Shown here one piece after another: positions 30,840 through 41,169 of a DNA stretch of 64,000 nt; positions within the stretch are counted from its first letter, which is position 1; the number at the start of each line of letters is the position of its first letter. Both the position numbers and the translations under genes were made by a program. The notes under the pieces are model-generated. The model was not told where the DNA came from. It did no database searches and was given only the letters and a program-made list of their open reading frames with translations. The stretch lies in assembly GCA_949358305.1 (NCBI GenBank), contig OX442322.1, positions 4,464,001 through 4,528,000 on the forward strand, given 5' to 3'. Origin of the DNA: Strigamia acuminata (taxonomy: Eukaryota > Arthropoda > Chilopoda > Geophilomorpha > Linotaeniidae).

Positions 30840-32645
30840 ATTAAAACTTGAACAATTCGGAAATAAAGAATTCTTTATTATTAAAGAATTCAATATACAC
30901 TTTAATACAATACACTTTCAAAAGGAAACACTTCTAAACTTTAATAAAGCGAAATTAAACTTCGCGTTGTTTAATACGCGTTAAACTTTCAAAAAATTAA
31001 AACAAAACACTAAATATCAGAATATTTAAACTGGCGTGATTAAAAGCACGCTTAATTCAAAGTTAACAATAAAAGAACAAACAATACTTAGCTTTGCAGG
31101 TTACGGCGCGGTAATTCGAATCGTGACTGAAATCGGGACGGCGTGGTCAAGATGGCACTGGAACACATCTATCCGGGTCTGGTCTGGTGGTCTGGGTCCA
31201 CGCTTAAATCTGGATCCTAATCTGCGCCTCTGTGATTGGTGAATTTTGGTTTCACCTTAATTAGTAGTTCTCTACTAAGTCCGTACTTCTTGGAATTTGG
31301 ACTTTTTTACCAATTTAAATAATTAAATAATTTTTCTTCGAAAAATATTTTTCTTTAATTATTGTGTTTGTGTGTAATATTATTACAACCACAGTTTTAA
31401 TAAAGTTTTCGACTTTCAACATTGTGTATTTTTTTATTTCCAATAGGAAAAAGTAATTTGATCCAGTTTTACATTTTCAGGGGTTAAATTCCATTTTTCG
31501 AGTGCAATAATAGTTTTATAAAATCTTTTGATAATATCCATTTCCCCCTTTTTTAACAAATTGTTTTAACAAAAAATTCGTTAAAATCTTTTAAATTTGC
31601 CACGAGAAAAATTCTCTAATTCTTACTTACGAAGGACGTGTTTTTAATTATTAGTTTTAATAATTTGTCCCCCTTATCTCTAATAACGAGATGTTTGTTG
31701 AAATCTTTTTATCTTTCGAATGAAAGAATATTTTGACCACAATTTTCGTAAATATTTTCATATGCTGCAGCATTTCCCCAATTCAAATCTTTGAATGAAA
31801 AGATAAACCTGGAGAACTTCACTGAATTCAGAGTCCAGAGTGCTAATCGGGATTCGTAATGTTCGACGCAAAAATACTACTCCACGTGGTCGGTATCTTT
31901 AATCGCCGCCATTTTACATTTCTTTAATTTCCATTGTTTTCGAATGAAAAAATGTACTTTTGAAAATAATTAATTCCTTCAAATAAAGGTAACTTTTATT
32001 TCGATTTGCAACTTTCTTTTTAGTAAAATGAAGTGTGTTGTTTTTTCAAAACAACTAGATCGTTTTTGGATACCAACGGTCAGTGGAAACAACTTCGCAA
32101 CGCTTACACAAATCTCTACGAACTTTGTGTAACGTTTCCACGCTGTTTTTGATACACTGTCCGCCCTAATTTCCAAGCATTCGTTCGCACCTTGCATCGA
32201 AGGTTTGAGTGGCTTTCCTGCCGCGTTTATGACGGAGATCGTCGCTTGGCATCGGTGTCGACGTACTGTTTCGGAAAACTTAATTTCCGTAAGTATTTTC
32301 ACCAGTTCGTTTGTAGTAGTCTTCTACTAGGTCCGCTCTTTGGTCTGGTCAATCTTTTTACCGATTGAATATTTTCCTTCGAAAATATTTTTATAAAATT
32401 TATAAAATACCAGCCAGTTTATGTGAAAATTAATAAATAATTTCACTTCAATATTTCGAGTGTTTTTTCAACACACATAACATTCCCTTTAATGTCGGTT
32501 TTCGTATGAATTCCAACGTTTTTAAAAGAAATTCTCCTACTTCGCAAAAGTAGGAATATAAAATTCGTTTCAAAATGTTATAATCTTTATTTATCTCAAT
32601 TTTCACTTTCTATTTAAATTCGATAAATTTAAAACTGTGCAACCT
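30840..32645 (-). other. Gypsy-C1 leader and non-coding interior
   Basis: Leader-type sequence between primer site and gag remnant, with no recognised protein. A block at about 31095-31170 matches the leader of Gypsy-C3 (about 53025-53100). Two further purine tracts lie near 31544 and 31665. The 107-codon open frame at 31979-32302 has no recognised similarity. Confidence 0.55.
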
Positions 32646-32663
32646 ATCTCGGTGGAACCTCCA
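32646..32663 (-). promoter_or_regulatory. Primer-binding site, tRNA-Gln (perfect)
   Basis: On the minus strand TGGAGGTTCCACCGAGAT, two bases after the 5' LTR, matches the complement of the tRNA-Gln 3' end at all 18 positions, as remembered. It fixes the orientation of Gypsy-C1. Confidence 0.85.
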
Positions 32664-32665
32664 CG

Positions 32666-34565
32666 TGTGACGGTGACGACCACAACTCCTATCGCATGAT
32701 AGTACCGGGTATAAGTCGCGTGAATTAGTGAATAGTAACGAGATAAATAAATACAACAGAGTTATCAAAACAAGACATTTATTGTTATCAAACAATATAA
32801 ACAAATCTAAAGTTATACAAATGACTAATGCCGACATTTGGCAAGTTAAATACAAGTTAAACTATACATGAAATTGGCTGTAAAACAGCCCTGAAATAAT
32901 ATGATTACGGTTATTGGTGATCCGGGGTTCGGGAACGGCAAAACGCCCGCTCGACCGAGTTATAGATGTCGTCTGCGATAGCCGGGCTGGCTGTGTCCTC
33001 GCGGCTTCCGTTGGCGCTTCGTAATCGTGGAACTGCTTCGTTCGCGTTCCAGGTCCGTATCGTGTAATGGTCCGTGTAATGCTTCTTGGTTCGATCCGAG
33101 AGGTGCGGTTGACTCATGTGCACCGCCACAACTAGGGTTGGAAATTGGTAATGAATAAATGAAGTCATTTATTCGCCAAGGTTCCGCTTGCGAATTATAT
33201 TTAATTCGCGATGTTGTGAGTTTAATAAATTAACTCAATAAATTGTATTCAATTTATTGTTACGAATTTGATTCGTCATACAGTGAAATAAGTCTCGTGA
33301 CTTACTTCGGTTGTTAACTTGTTGCCAAGTTTAAACAATTAAGGCGTATTTATCAACTACAAAATATAATAAAGGTTAAACATCGCAACACACAATTGCC
33401 GTCAAAGTTCGCCTTGCCGAGCAGAACAGTATCGCGCGTGCCCTAAATAACAGTGCGGTGAGAGACGGCACTGGTATTCAGGGGGATATAGCCCGCAGTT
33501 CTGCACAACAGAATTAATCACCCGAGATACTACTCATAAGTAGACTGCTTTGGCACCATCACCGAAGAGATATAACTTTCCCAAACACATAGTGCTACTG
33601 GCGGTAACTGCATGTTTTGCATGCAGACTGCTTTGGCACCATCAAGTGATGGAGTCAATCTCTTTCAGTAACAGTGCTACTAACGGTTACTAAATACTTT
33701 GGTATCACACGTGATTCTATTGTCCGACCACGAGGATACTTATGCGGGAGGCTTTCCCCTCGGCAAGACCGTTTGACGGAAACATTAACAGTCCGAACTT
33801 CGCCTTCAGTTGACGGGGGTTGCATGGCTCAGCAGAGCCATGCTATGCATGGACCGGTAGGCCCATGCCCTGAGTAAGAAACAGTTATTTGACATGCGGA
33901 ACATACCAAATAACCAGAAATCAAGAACTACTTAACTTCCTGTTGTCAGGGAGTTTTATACTCGGTGGGATTAAGTTCCACCAATCTCGTATCGCAGGAA
34001 GTGGATACGGAGATGCAAACTTGGATTATGCTAATCCTTGACATGAAACAGGAAATGGATACCGGGGACCGGAAGTGGATACCCAGGACACATTCCCAAG
34101 TCACACATTAATCCTTTAATCCGCAAGGTCACATTTCCAAGAATGTGACCAATTCTTCTTCCAAACATTCAATGCAATAATATATCTTTATATTATTGTC
34201 CAATTAAATAATCTACGTGAATATATTAACTACTTATTTAATATATATATCTTGTTATTCATTTAATTCCGTATTTCGAATTTACCGCTGATCTGCGATA
34301 GCGCCATCTAGTGGCGACATTGCGCATTGACAAATGCGGTTTTAGCAGACGATTCTCTGTAATTTCGGCCGTGATATTTCGATATCATGAAGATTGAATT
34401 GTTTATTCTTATCAAACGAACATATTTGTAATTAAAACACCATAAATAACTTTATTTAGGAATTACATTGGTTCTACAACAAATACAGTAGAATTACCGT
34501 CAAAATGGCGCAACAGCGCCTTCTGGTGGAAAATCAGGCATTTATAGCCCTATTAATTTGTCACA
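32666..34565 (-). repeat. 5' LTR of Gypsy-C1
   Basis: 1900 bp, no difference found from the left copy. The CTCF-like core is at 34301-34314 (minus). It is followed by the right target duplication CGCT. Confidence 0.95.
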
Positions 34566-34618
34566 CGCTCCCGAAGGCAACACAGACATGGTGGATGAAG
34601 AAACGACGATAATTTTAG

Positions 34619-34773
34619 CAGTGCTGGACTGGCCCGGCGGGCTACCGGGAGTTTCCCGGTGGCCCGTGGCCGCTGTGGCCTGTCGCTGCCTGCTGTAGCC
34701 TGTCCGAACTTCATTAATTGTGGCCCGGACACCCAGATTTCCCGGTAATAAATTTGTTCCCAGTCCAGCCCTG
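34619..34773. mobile_element. 155-bp MITE with hAT-like ends
   Basis: Terminal inverted repeats CAGTGCTGGACTGG at the left and CCAGTCCAGCCCTG at the right (one mismatch over 14 bp), flanked by a perfect 8-bp target duplication AATTTTAG (34611-34618 and 34774-34781). The 8-bp duplication and CAG...CTG termini are typical of hAT elements. It has no coding capacity, so it is non-autonomous. Confidence 0.9.
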
Positions 34774-35829
34774 AATTTTAGACAACATCACGAGTGAAAA
34801 TGCTAATTACAAACGAATGTATTGTTCCGACTTTCACATAACGTGTTTTCGTCTTTTAATCTCGAATTGAAGACGTGGCGGTCGGTTTATTTTGACGATC
34901 AAATTGAAGGCTGCAAACTCAAGCGTTCGTGCGTGACCAAAACGTCGCACGCTTTCTTCGCTACGATTAAATTCTCGTCGGCGGATGGTTCGGATCTATC
35001 CGCGGATCAGCGGATTCCCATCCGCGGATTGATCGTGCAGACTGTACAAATAATGGAAAATAAAATGGAAAAAGTTTCACCAAAATTGTATTTATTGAAA
35101 AAAAAGAATGGAAAAAATGTAATCAGCGATCACACATTTACGGCGACACTAACCAAAGTACCAAACGCGTCTGGGCCGTGTCAGAGTCTATTGACTCTGG
35201 CCGTGTGAAGCACGTGAAGCCCAATATTGTTCGAAGTTGACGTGTATTTTATTAGATGGCGTGAAATCGCTAAGAGTAAGCATTTGTTCGCCTCTCGAAT
35301 AGCCCGTGTTTGAAACTGGTCGCGTTTTCGACCGAATTGAGTGCAGAAATTCGTCGTGATGTTTCGCAAGAAAAAAATGCAAATTTTGCATAAAAATGTG
35401 CGTAAAAAGCCGTCACAGGAACCATTTACGATCCATAATTTGTCCCGAAATCTGCTGTGTATAACAATACTCCGTACAATAAACAAAATTTCATCCACCG
35501 AAGCAGTGAATTCATATCTCTTGTAATCGCTTCAATTCTTTATCTTCTGACGCTGCGCACATACGTTATCACTGCTTCATCGCGGCGTGTACGTGTTTTG
35601 TTTTCTCTGTACGGCGAAATTGTTTTAGTAAATTTAATAGTAGATAAAGCAAAATCGAAAAGATATCATAACGCAGCACCGTGCTAGCTATAGACAACTT
35701 AAACGGCATTAGGCTTTCCAATTGCGTTGTGAGAGTAGATCACGATGCAATAGTTCTAACTCTTAAACTTCGTATTTTTGTAAACAAATAATTCGAACAA
35801 TTACAATCACAAGAAAAAGATTCGTGATA

Positions 35830-35849
35830 TTCGTGATACGTATCACGAA
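35830..35849. repeat. 20-bp perfect palindrome
   Basis: TTCGTGATACGTATCACGAA equals its own reverse complement, with no spacer. A partial direct repeat of the left half (TTCGTGATA) precedes it. It could bind a dimeric factor; nothing else around it supports a function. Confidence 0.7.
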
Positions 35850-36342
35850 CCGGATTTTGAAACTTTGAAATCAATTCATCGTGACTTAAATGCTTATTGA
35901 TCCATTCCAAAATTAACATTAACAAACGGAGAAATTAAAATGAATCAATGTTTTATTTGTATTTTGTTTGGTCCATTTTTAAGTACACACAAATCAACTT
36001 TATTCAATTATTAATGTGGACATTTTATTTATTTTTAATAAAAAGATTAATAAAATGGATTTAATGGATGAGAAATAAGTGACGATTATATTCACTTCAC
36101 GTCCGAGGAGCCACAGAATGTTTACAACTACCCGAACTGGATCAATCGGACAAACGGCGACGGAGTGTCGAATAAAACAGACGATCACAAAATCACCAGA
36201 AATTCAATTTACTCGCCACCGATGGTGCCGAGCGTTTGTTGGTTTGCGATGAATTATTTGCGATAATCATATTTGTTGTGCATTTCCGAATAGGCACAAT
36301 AGGCGCGCTACTTCATATATTGTTACGAATGGTCAGCCAGTT

Positions 36343-37015
36343 TGTGACGGTGACGACCACAACTCCTATCGCATGATAGTACCGGGTATAAGTCGCGTGA
36401 AATAGTGAATAATACGAGAAAAAATAAAGACAACAGAGTTTCTCAAAACGTGACATTTATTGGTTTTATCCAATATAATCAATTACTGAAAGTTATACAA
36501 TTACTAATGCCGACATTTGGCAAGTTAATAGTGAATTAAACTATACAAATAAAATGGCCGAATGGCCCTAAAATAATATGATTACGGTTTTTGGTGATCC
36601 GGGGTTCGGGAACGGTAAAACGCCCGCTCGACCGAGTTAAAGATGTCGTCTGTACGTAGCCGGGCTGGCTGTGTCCTCGCGGCTTCCGTCGGCGCGTCGT
36701 AATCGTGGAACTGGTTCCTCCGTGTTCCTGGTTCGTATCTGGTGTAATGGTCCGTGTAATGCTGTTGGTTCGATCCGAGTGGTGCGGTTGACTCATGTGC
36801 ACCGCCACAACTAGAGTTGGAAATTGGTAATGAATAAATGAAGTCATTTATTCGCCAAGGTTCCGTTTGCGAATTATATTTAATTCGCGATGTTGTGAGT
36901 TTAATAAATTAACTCAATAAATTGTATTCAATTTATTGTTACGAATTTGATTCGTCATACAGTGAAATAAGTCTCGTGACTTACTTCGGTTGTTACCTTG
37001 TTGCCAAGTTTAAAC
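36343..37015 (-). repeat. Gypsy-C2: truncated LTR
   Basis: 673 bp matching the start (plus-strand reading) of the Gypsy-C1 LTR, TGTGACGGTGACGACC onward, with scattered substitutions. It is cut at TTTAAAC by the Gypsy-B 5' LTR; in Gypsy-C1 the sequence continues AATTAAGGCG. The missing remainder does not appear on the far side of Gypsy-B. Confidence 0.88.
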
Positions 37016-38014
37016 TGTGGTGACCCGACTGGGGTGGGGCACGAAGAGTTTCTCTCGTGGCCTACATACGGGTAAAGAGGGGGAGTCGCACGCGCGCCTC
37101 CCTTCCCTCAGAGCATTGACATCCAGTCAATGGACGGGCGTCTGCCCTGGGGGAATGGGGGAGATTCGTCTTCTCCACCATTGGGTGGCTTTAGTCACCT
37201 GTCACCCCCCGCTTTGTGCAAAGGAATTCGCCTTGCACTGAGCGGGCAGAACCAACACAAAAATCAACCAAGATACACGTAAAAGCCAAACGTCCTAAAA
37301 CGATCAAGCCTAAGTACAAAGACTTCAGGAGTGACCTAGGACAAGGGACTTCCAACGTGAGTACGATTGATTTGTGTTAACCTCCGCAGAGTAACCTGCG
37401 AAACAAGATTACCACACTATTTTAGCAAGCCAGCTAGAAATAGTAAACCTACTCCAATTTAGCGAGTTGTGCAGACAAACGGTCGCACAAGCCTAAATTG
37501 CAGTAACCACGACGAGCGTTCCCGCCGCTGTGTGTATCGCCGGGAACCACCAAGCGTCCGCCGCTGTGTGATCGCCGGACACCTACAAAAAACCCTAAAC
37601 CTAGACAACAGACCAGAAGTAAGCCCTTTAACTAGGCATTCACTCGCTCCCGACCAGCGTGAGCCCGAAGGACCGAACGAGAAACGTGAGACGAGGACGC
37701 CATTCATTGCCACGCCGGCCCAAGACGACACCACGTTGCCACGCGGACGCCATCTTGGATCCAGAGCGCCAACAAAGGACGACCTCGACCAGTTTCCCGC
37801 CAACTTCACACACCTTACCTTTTACCTTTATTCCTTTACATATTTTATCCCTTTTAACTGTAAATTCCCATATAATAAATACATTTATTATATTTACCAT
37901 TTTACATTGTTTGCCGTTTCACATTATTTGGGTAACCGCTTGAGTAAAGCGGTGTTACGAGATTAGAGAGTGACTCATACCACGAGTTAGCGACAGACAG
38001 ACTTGAGCGCGACA
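37016..38014 (+). repeat. 5' LTR of Gypsy-B
   Basis: 999 bp, TGTGGTGACCCGACTGG ... GAGCGCGACA. AATAAA signals lie near 37876. It contains GACGCCATCTTGG (37746-37758), a YY1/PHO-like site. No clear TATA box was identified. Confidence 0.95.
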
Positions 38015-38016
38015 CG

Positions 38017-38034
38017 TGGGGGCCTGTCCGGGAT
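38017..38034 (+). promoter_or_regulatory. Primer-binding site, tRNA-Pro
   Basis: TGGGGGCCTGTCCGGGAT starts two bases after the LTR. It matches the complement of the tRNA-Pro 3' end (TGGGGGCTCGTCCGGGAT, remembered) except for a two-base TC/CT difference. Confidence 0.75.
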
Positions 38035-38082
38035 CGATTTAAACGACTCGAATAGAACTTGAGATCATTTCCATACCCAAAA

Positions 38083-41000
38083 ATGGCAGACAATATCCGA
38101 GTAACGGATTCCGACTCTGACGCAAACAAGAGAGCCGGCAGTCGCAAAGGCGCCGACTATCACTTGCGATCTGGAGGTCCCTTACCCAAAGCCTCAGCGC
38201 ACGAAGCGAGGCAAAAACGGCGCAAGCCTAAACCCGATCGTAGAAGCGCATCGGAGGCATCGCACCCGTCTCGTTCCGAGACGAGGCAGCGATTGGACGA
38301 GACAGAGCGGGGTGAAGAGCAATCTCACTCCAAACTGCCGCGTTCTAACCGTGACGGCGAGACGAGCGGAAACGAGGTTTTATCCCGTAACCCATCGCCT
38401 CGTCTAACGCACGACACCGAGGTGGGCAGTCCGAAAGCGGCGTCTCCGATACAAAAGACGGCCTCAAATACGACAGCTAATTCGGCACTAAACACGCCAA
38501 TTACGCAAAGCCGCCCAGCTTCGGTCAGGTCTGAAGGACACAAGTCCAATGCGTCAAATACTGAGCGTGTTCCGAGCCAGCCTTACAGCGTCTCGGCCAC
38601 ATTGGTTGACACGATGCAGTTGGCACAGGCAGAAGGTGTACGATACACTCTGCCAACGGGAAAAATAACTGTGTACGAAACATTACAAATCGTACGTGCA
38701 GCTTTAAGAGCGCACAGGTTATCCCCAGAAATCACCGTTGTTGAAGGCGCATACGCTCAACAAATGGTAGATTCCGCTCAATTCGAAGCGGATGCCGAGA
38801 ATGAGGCCCGACAAGCCATCCGCGAGAGAAAGCGGAAGCTGGCAGAAAGAGAAGCGCGAGCTCTCGAGTACGGCAAATCCCAGCGCGTTCCAACCACTCC
38901 AGAAGAGGTGGAAATAGTTGATCGAGCCTTACATGCACATCGTTATGCATTCCGTTCTCAACAAGAAGCTGAACAAGCTTTCATGGCTAGGCTGCAACGA
39001 GACAAACCAAAATCCGGTCGCAAGCCAGAAGTTAGCTCGTCCGAATTGTCCGACGAGAGCGTAGAAGGCGACCCGAAGCGCACGCCGAAGGTCAGCCCTA
39101 AACCCGAGCGAAAAAAGGAAGTGCCAGTCACTCCACGCAAACGGGAAGTTTCGACCGGACAACGCGGTCGACCCCGCATGATGGCGTTAGACGATAACAC
39201 TAACAACGCTATCGACCGATTAATAAATGCGAACAACGGGCGTCGTAACGAAGAACAGACTCACACGAGCCGACAACGCGACGACCCGCGGGGTAGCGAC
39301 TGGCCACAGTCAGTGCCCATCCTCAAAGACGACGGACCTTCGAGAAAACATTCCGAAGACCGCACCTCGTCACGAGAGGAACGTCAACGCGAGAGAGGAC
39401 AGCAACAGTATCACTACGGAAACAGTGATTCGTCGTCGGATGAACTGGAGTCGAATGCACCCAGTCATCACGATTCGGAGAGAGGTTCCGGAGAAAGACG
39501 AAGGGAAAGAGAACGCGATGAACGCAGGGAAAGGGAACGTGACAACCGTCGTAGGGGCCGGAAAGAGTCAAACTCTTCACGGCGCAACCCGCCACGCCGC
39601 TCACCGTCTCCCGACCCCAGCTCCGACCCATCGTCCAACGACGACAGACGGCGTGATAAATCGAGTAATCGCCGGAAGAGATCCAACTCTCCGCGCGATA
39701 GAGAGAAACGACGTCGATCGGAAAATAGCGACCACCGACGGGAGGAGTTTCAGGACCTTCCCCGACAAAGCGCGTTTACCGATTCGACGGGTCGGCAGTA
39801 TACGATGGGAGAGCTTGGAAGAGCCCTGCTTGGCTCGTTAAAAGCCGAGGGAATCGATCTGAGCAAACGAAACGATCGTAATCGTAGCACTGGCGACCGC
39901 GTAAAGAAAAAATACGCTGTCTCCCGGCGTGATACAATGAGTGTCACCGGGAATATTAGGTGGCAATTTTATATTCAGAAGCGTTTCGACGGGTCATGGA
40001 AAGCGGGAGATCGCTTCCTTGACGAAGTAATTCGAATTAAGACTGCCACTAAAGCCACCGTAGGAGACATGCTCACCCACGGTATTGTCGAGCTAATGAC
40101 AGGCTCGGCACGTGAGTGGTACCAAGGATTGAAAGGCGTCAATTGGGACGACTTTTTAATGAGATTCGACCTGCGCTACGGCGAGACACCCGAAGAGGTG
40201 AGCCGAAAGATGCGAGGTCTTCGCCAGATGCCTGGTGAAACCATAATGGATTACGACATTCGCGCCAGATTGTTGTTCGAAAAGGCCCCGATGGAATTTC
40301 ATGCCACGGGATTCAACCTTTTCTTTCTCGGCGGTTTGTCGGAATACTCGCAACGGGTGCTACTTGAAGAAAGGGCACCGACAGGAGGCAGCTATGAGGA
40401 GATGAGCGCCTTCCTGTTTGAGAACACGATAGATATCGAGAAGAGGTATTATTCCGCTTTACCAGAAGCGGAGAAAGCAGCGACCGCTAACCGTCTCAAG
40501 TTGAGTGCGGAAAGATATGGGGCGACAGACAAGATTATGCGCCCTACTGAATATCTTAGCGGTATAATGGAGCTGGCCGAAGCTAGCGTTGGTTTACAAA
40601 TAAAAAATAAACTGACATCCACGCTGCCTTCCAACCCTTTGGCCACCCCTAAAAAGGCACCGACAGCGTCAGCCATGCAAGCGACACTGGAGGAGGTCAC
40701 GGAGGGGGAGGAAGCCGAACAAAATGTCGGAAAATCAGACGAAAAAGAAGAAAAAGACGATTATTCGACGGACGAAGAAATACGAAGCTATCGCGATACC
40801 TTATCAACGGGTTGCGATGAGGAAGGACCGCTAGTACATCTCATCCATCGAGATAGGGCGGTAGAAGAATTTCGCGCCAGGTTAAAACCAAATGCCGGCC
40901 GAATTCCGAAGTATTTTCGAAAAAATTACACGCCACTATCGAAAGTAGACCCTGAAAAAAAGAAATCGATTGAAGCCCCAAGAGACAAATCAAATATTCG

Positions 41001-41151
41001 CTGTTTCAAATGTAACCAACCGGGCCACTACTCCAATGAGTGCCCAAGAACAGCGAAAGAAGACGCTAAGTTTGACGCGATAATGAAGCAGATGGCAGAG
41101 ATTAAACCCGCCATGGCAAAAAACGAGTCAGCGCAGGCGGCGAAGAAATAA
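38083..41151 (+). CDS. gag: Gypsy-B Gag
   Basis: 1022 codons from the first ATG (38083); the eight codons upstream begin with TTG. This is long for a Gag. The N-terminal half is charged and probably disordered. Residues about 465-556 form an Arg/Ser/Glu/Asp-rich tract with RS and RE dipeptides (SGERRRERERDERR), resembling the RS domains of splicing factors. A capsid-like retrotransposon Gag domain follows (about 630-770, with WYQGLKGVNWDDF). An acidic stretch and a CCHC zinc knuckle CFKCNQPGHYSNEC at residues 974-987 complete it. The last codons overlap the -1 frameshift signal, and the terminator is TAA at 41149-41151. Confidence 0.93.
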   Translation: MADNIRVTDSDSDANKRAGSRKGADYHLRSGGPLPKASAHEARQKRRKPKPDRRSASEASHPSRSETRQRLDETERGEEQSHSKLPRSNRDGETSGNEVLSRNPSPRLTHDTEVGSPKAASPIQKTASNTTANSALNTPITQSRPASVRSEGHKSNASNTERVPSQPYSVSATLVDTMQLAQAEGVRYTLPTGKITVYETLQIVRAALRAHRLSPEITVVEGAYAQQMVDSAQFEADAENEARQAIRERKRKLAEREARALEYGKSQRVPTTPEEVEIVDRALHAHRYAFRSQQEAEQAFMARLQRDKPKSGRKPEVSSSELSDESVEGDPKRTPKVSPKPERKKEVPVTPRKREVSTGQRGRPRMMALDDNTNNAIDRLINANNGRRNEEQTHTSRQRDDPRGSDWPQSVPILKDDGPSRKHSEDRTSSREERQRERGQQQYHYGNSDSSSDELESNAPSHHDSERGSGERRRERERDERRERERDNRRRGRKESNSSRRNPPRRSPSPDPSSDPSSNDDRRRDKSSNRRKRSNSPRDREKRRRSENSDHRREEFQDLPRQSAFTDSTGRQYTMGELGRALLGSLKAEGIDLSKRNDRNRSTGDRVKKKYAVSRRDTMSVTGNIRWQFYIQKRFDGSWKAGDRFLDEVIRIKTATKATVGDMLTHGIVELMTGSAREWYQGLKGVNWDDFLMRFDLRYGETPEEVSRKMRGLRQMPGETIMDYDIRARLLFEKAPMEFHATGFNLFFLGGLSEYSQRVLLEERAPTGGSYEEMSAFLFENTIDIEKRYYSALPEAEKAATANRLKLSAERYGATDKIMRPTEYLSGIMELAEASVGLQIKNKLTSTLPSNPLATPKKAPTASAMQATLEEVTEGEEAEQNVGKSDEKEEKDDYSTDEEIRSYRDTLSTGCDEEGPLVHLIHRDRAVEEFRARLKPNAGRIPKYFRKNYTPLSKVDPEKKKSIEAPRDKSNIRCFKCNQPGHYSNECPRTAKEDAKFDAIMKQMAEIKPAMAKNESAQAAKK

Positions 41152-41169
41152 CTTCTCGACCGTCTGCGC
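41118..41169 (+). promoter_or_regulatory. -1 ribosomal frameshift signal at gag-pol junction
   Basis: Slippery heptamer A AAA AAC (41118-41124), in register with Gag codons AAA AAC. After a 6-nt spacer (GAGTCA), GCGCAGGCGG (41131-41140) pairs with CCGTCTGCGC (41160-41169) in a 10-bp stem with one G-U pair and a 19-nt loop. The Gag stop TAA lies within that loop. A -1 slip enters the pol frame, which is open from 41106. Confidence 0.88.

Larger units (their letters stand above)
27922..34565 (-). mobile_element. Gypsy-C1: non-autonomous LTR element with identical-looking LTRs
   Basis: Two 1900-bp LTRs (27922-29821 and 32666-34565) in direct orientation with no difference that I could find by eye, flanked by a CGCT target duplication (27918-27921 and 34566-34569). 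The tRNA-Gln primer site lies beside the right LTR, so the element reads on the minus strand. The 2.8-kb interior encodes only an N-terminal Gag fragment; protease, RT and integrase are absent. It therefore moved recently with enzymes supplied by another element, and Gypsy-C3-like elements are the natural candidates. Confidence 0.93.
34566..36342. other. Flanking DNA between Gypsy-C1 and the Gypsy-C2 LTR
   Basis: Apart from the MITE at 34619-34773 and a 20-bp palindrome at 35830-35849, I see no gene. The open frames here (for example 34822-35208) have no recognised similarity and no coding-like pattern. Confidence 0.45.

Noticed and set aside
36343-37015. 3' LTR of Gypsy-C3, separated from it by Gypsy-B
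   Set aside because: This fragment is much closer to the Gypsy-C1 LTR than to the Gypsy-C3 LTR, so the two are unlikely to be the ends of one element.
37469-37966. 165-codon frame in the Gypsy-B LTR, repeated at 48141-48638
   Set aside because: LTR sequence; it ends in a low-complexity AT-rich stretch with no domain.
39227-39841. 204-codon plus-strand frame within Gypsy-B gag
   Set aside because: Overlapping out-of-frame reading of the Arg-rich region; no domain and no independent signals.
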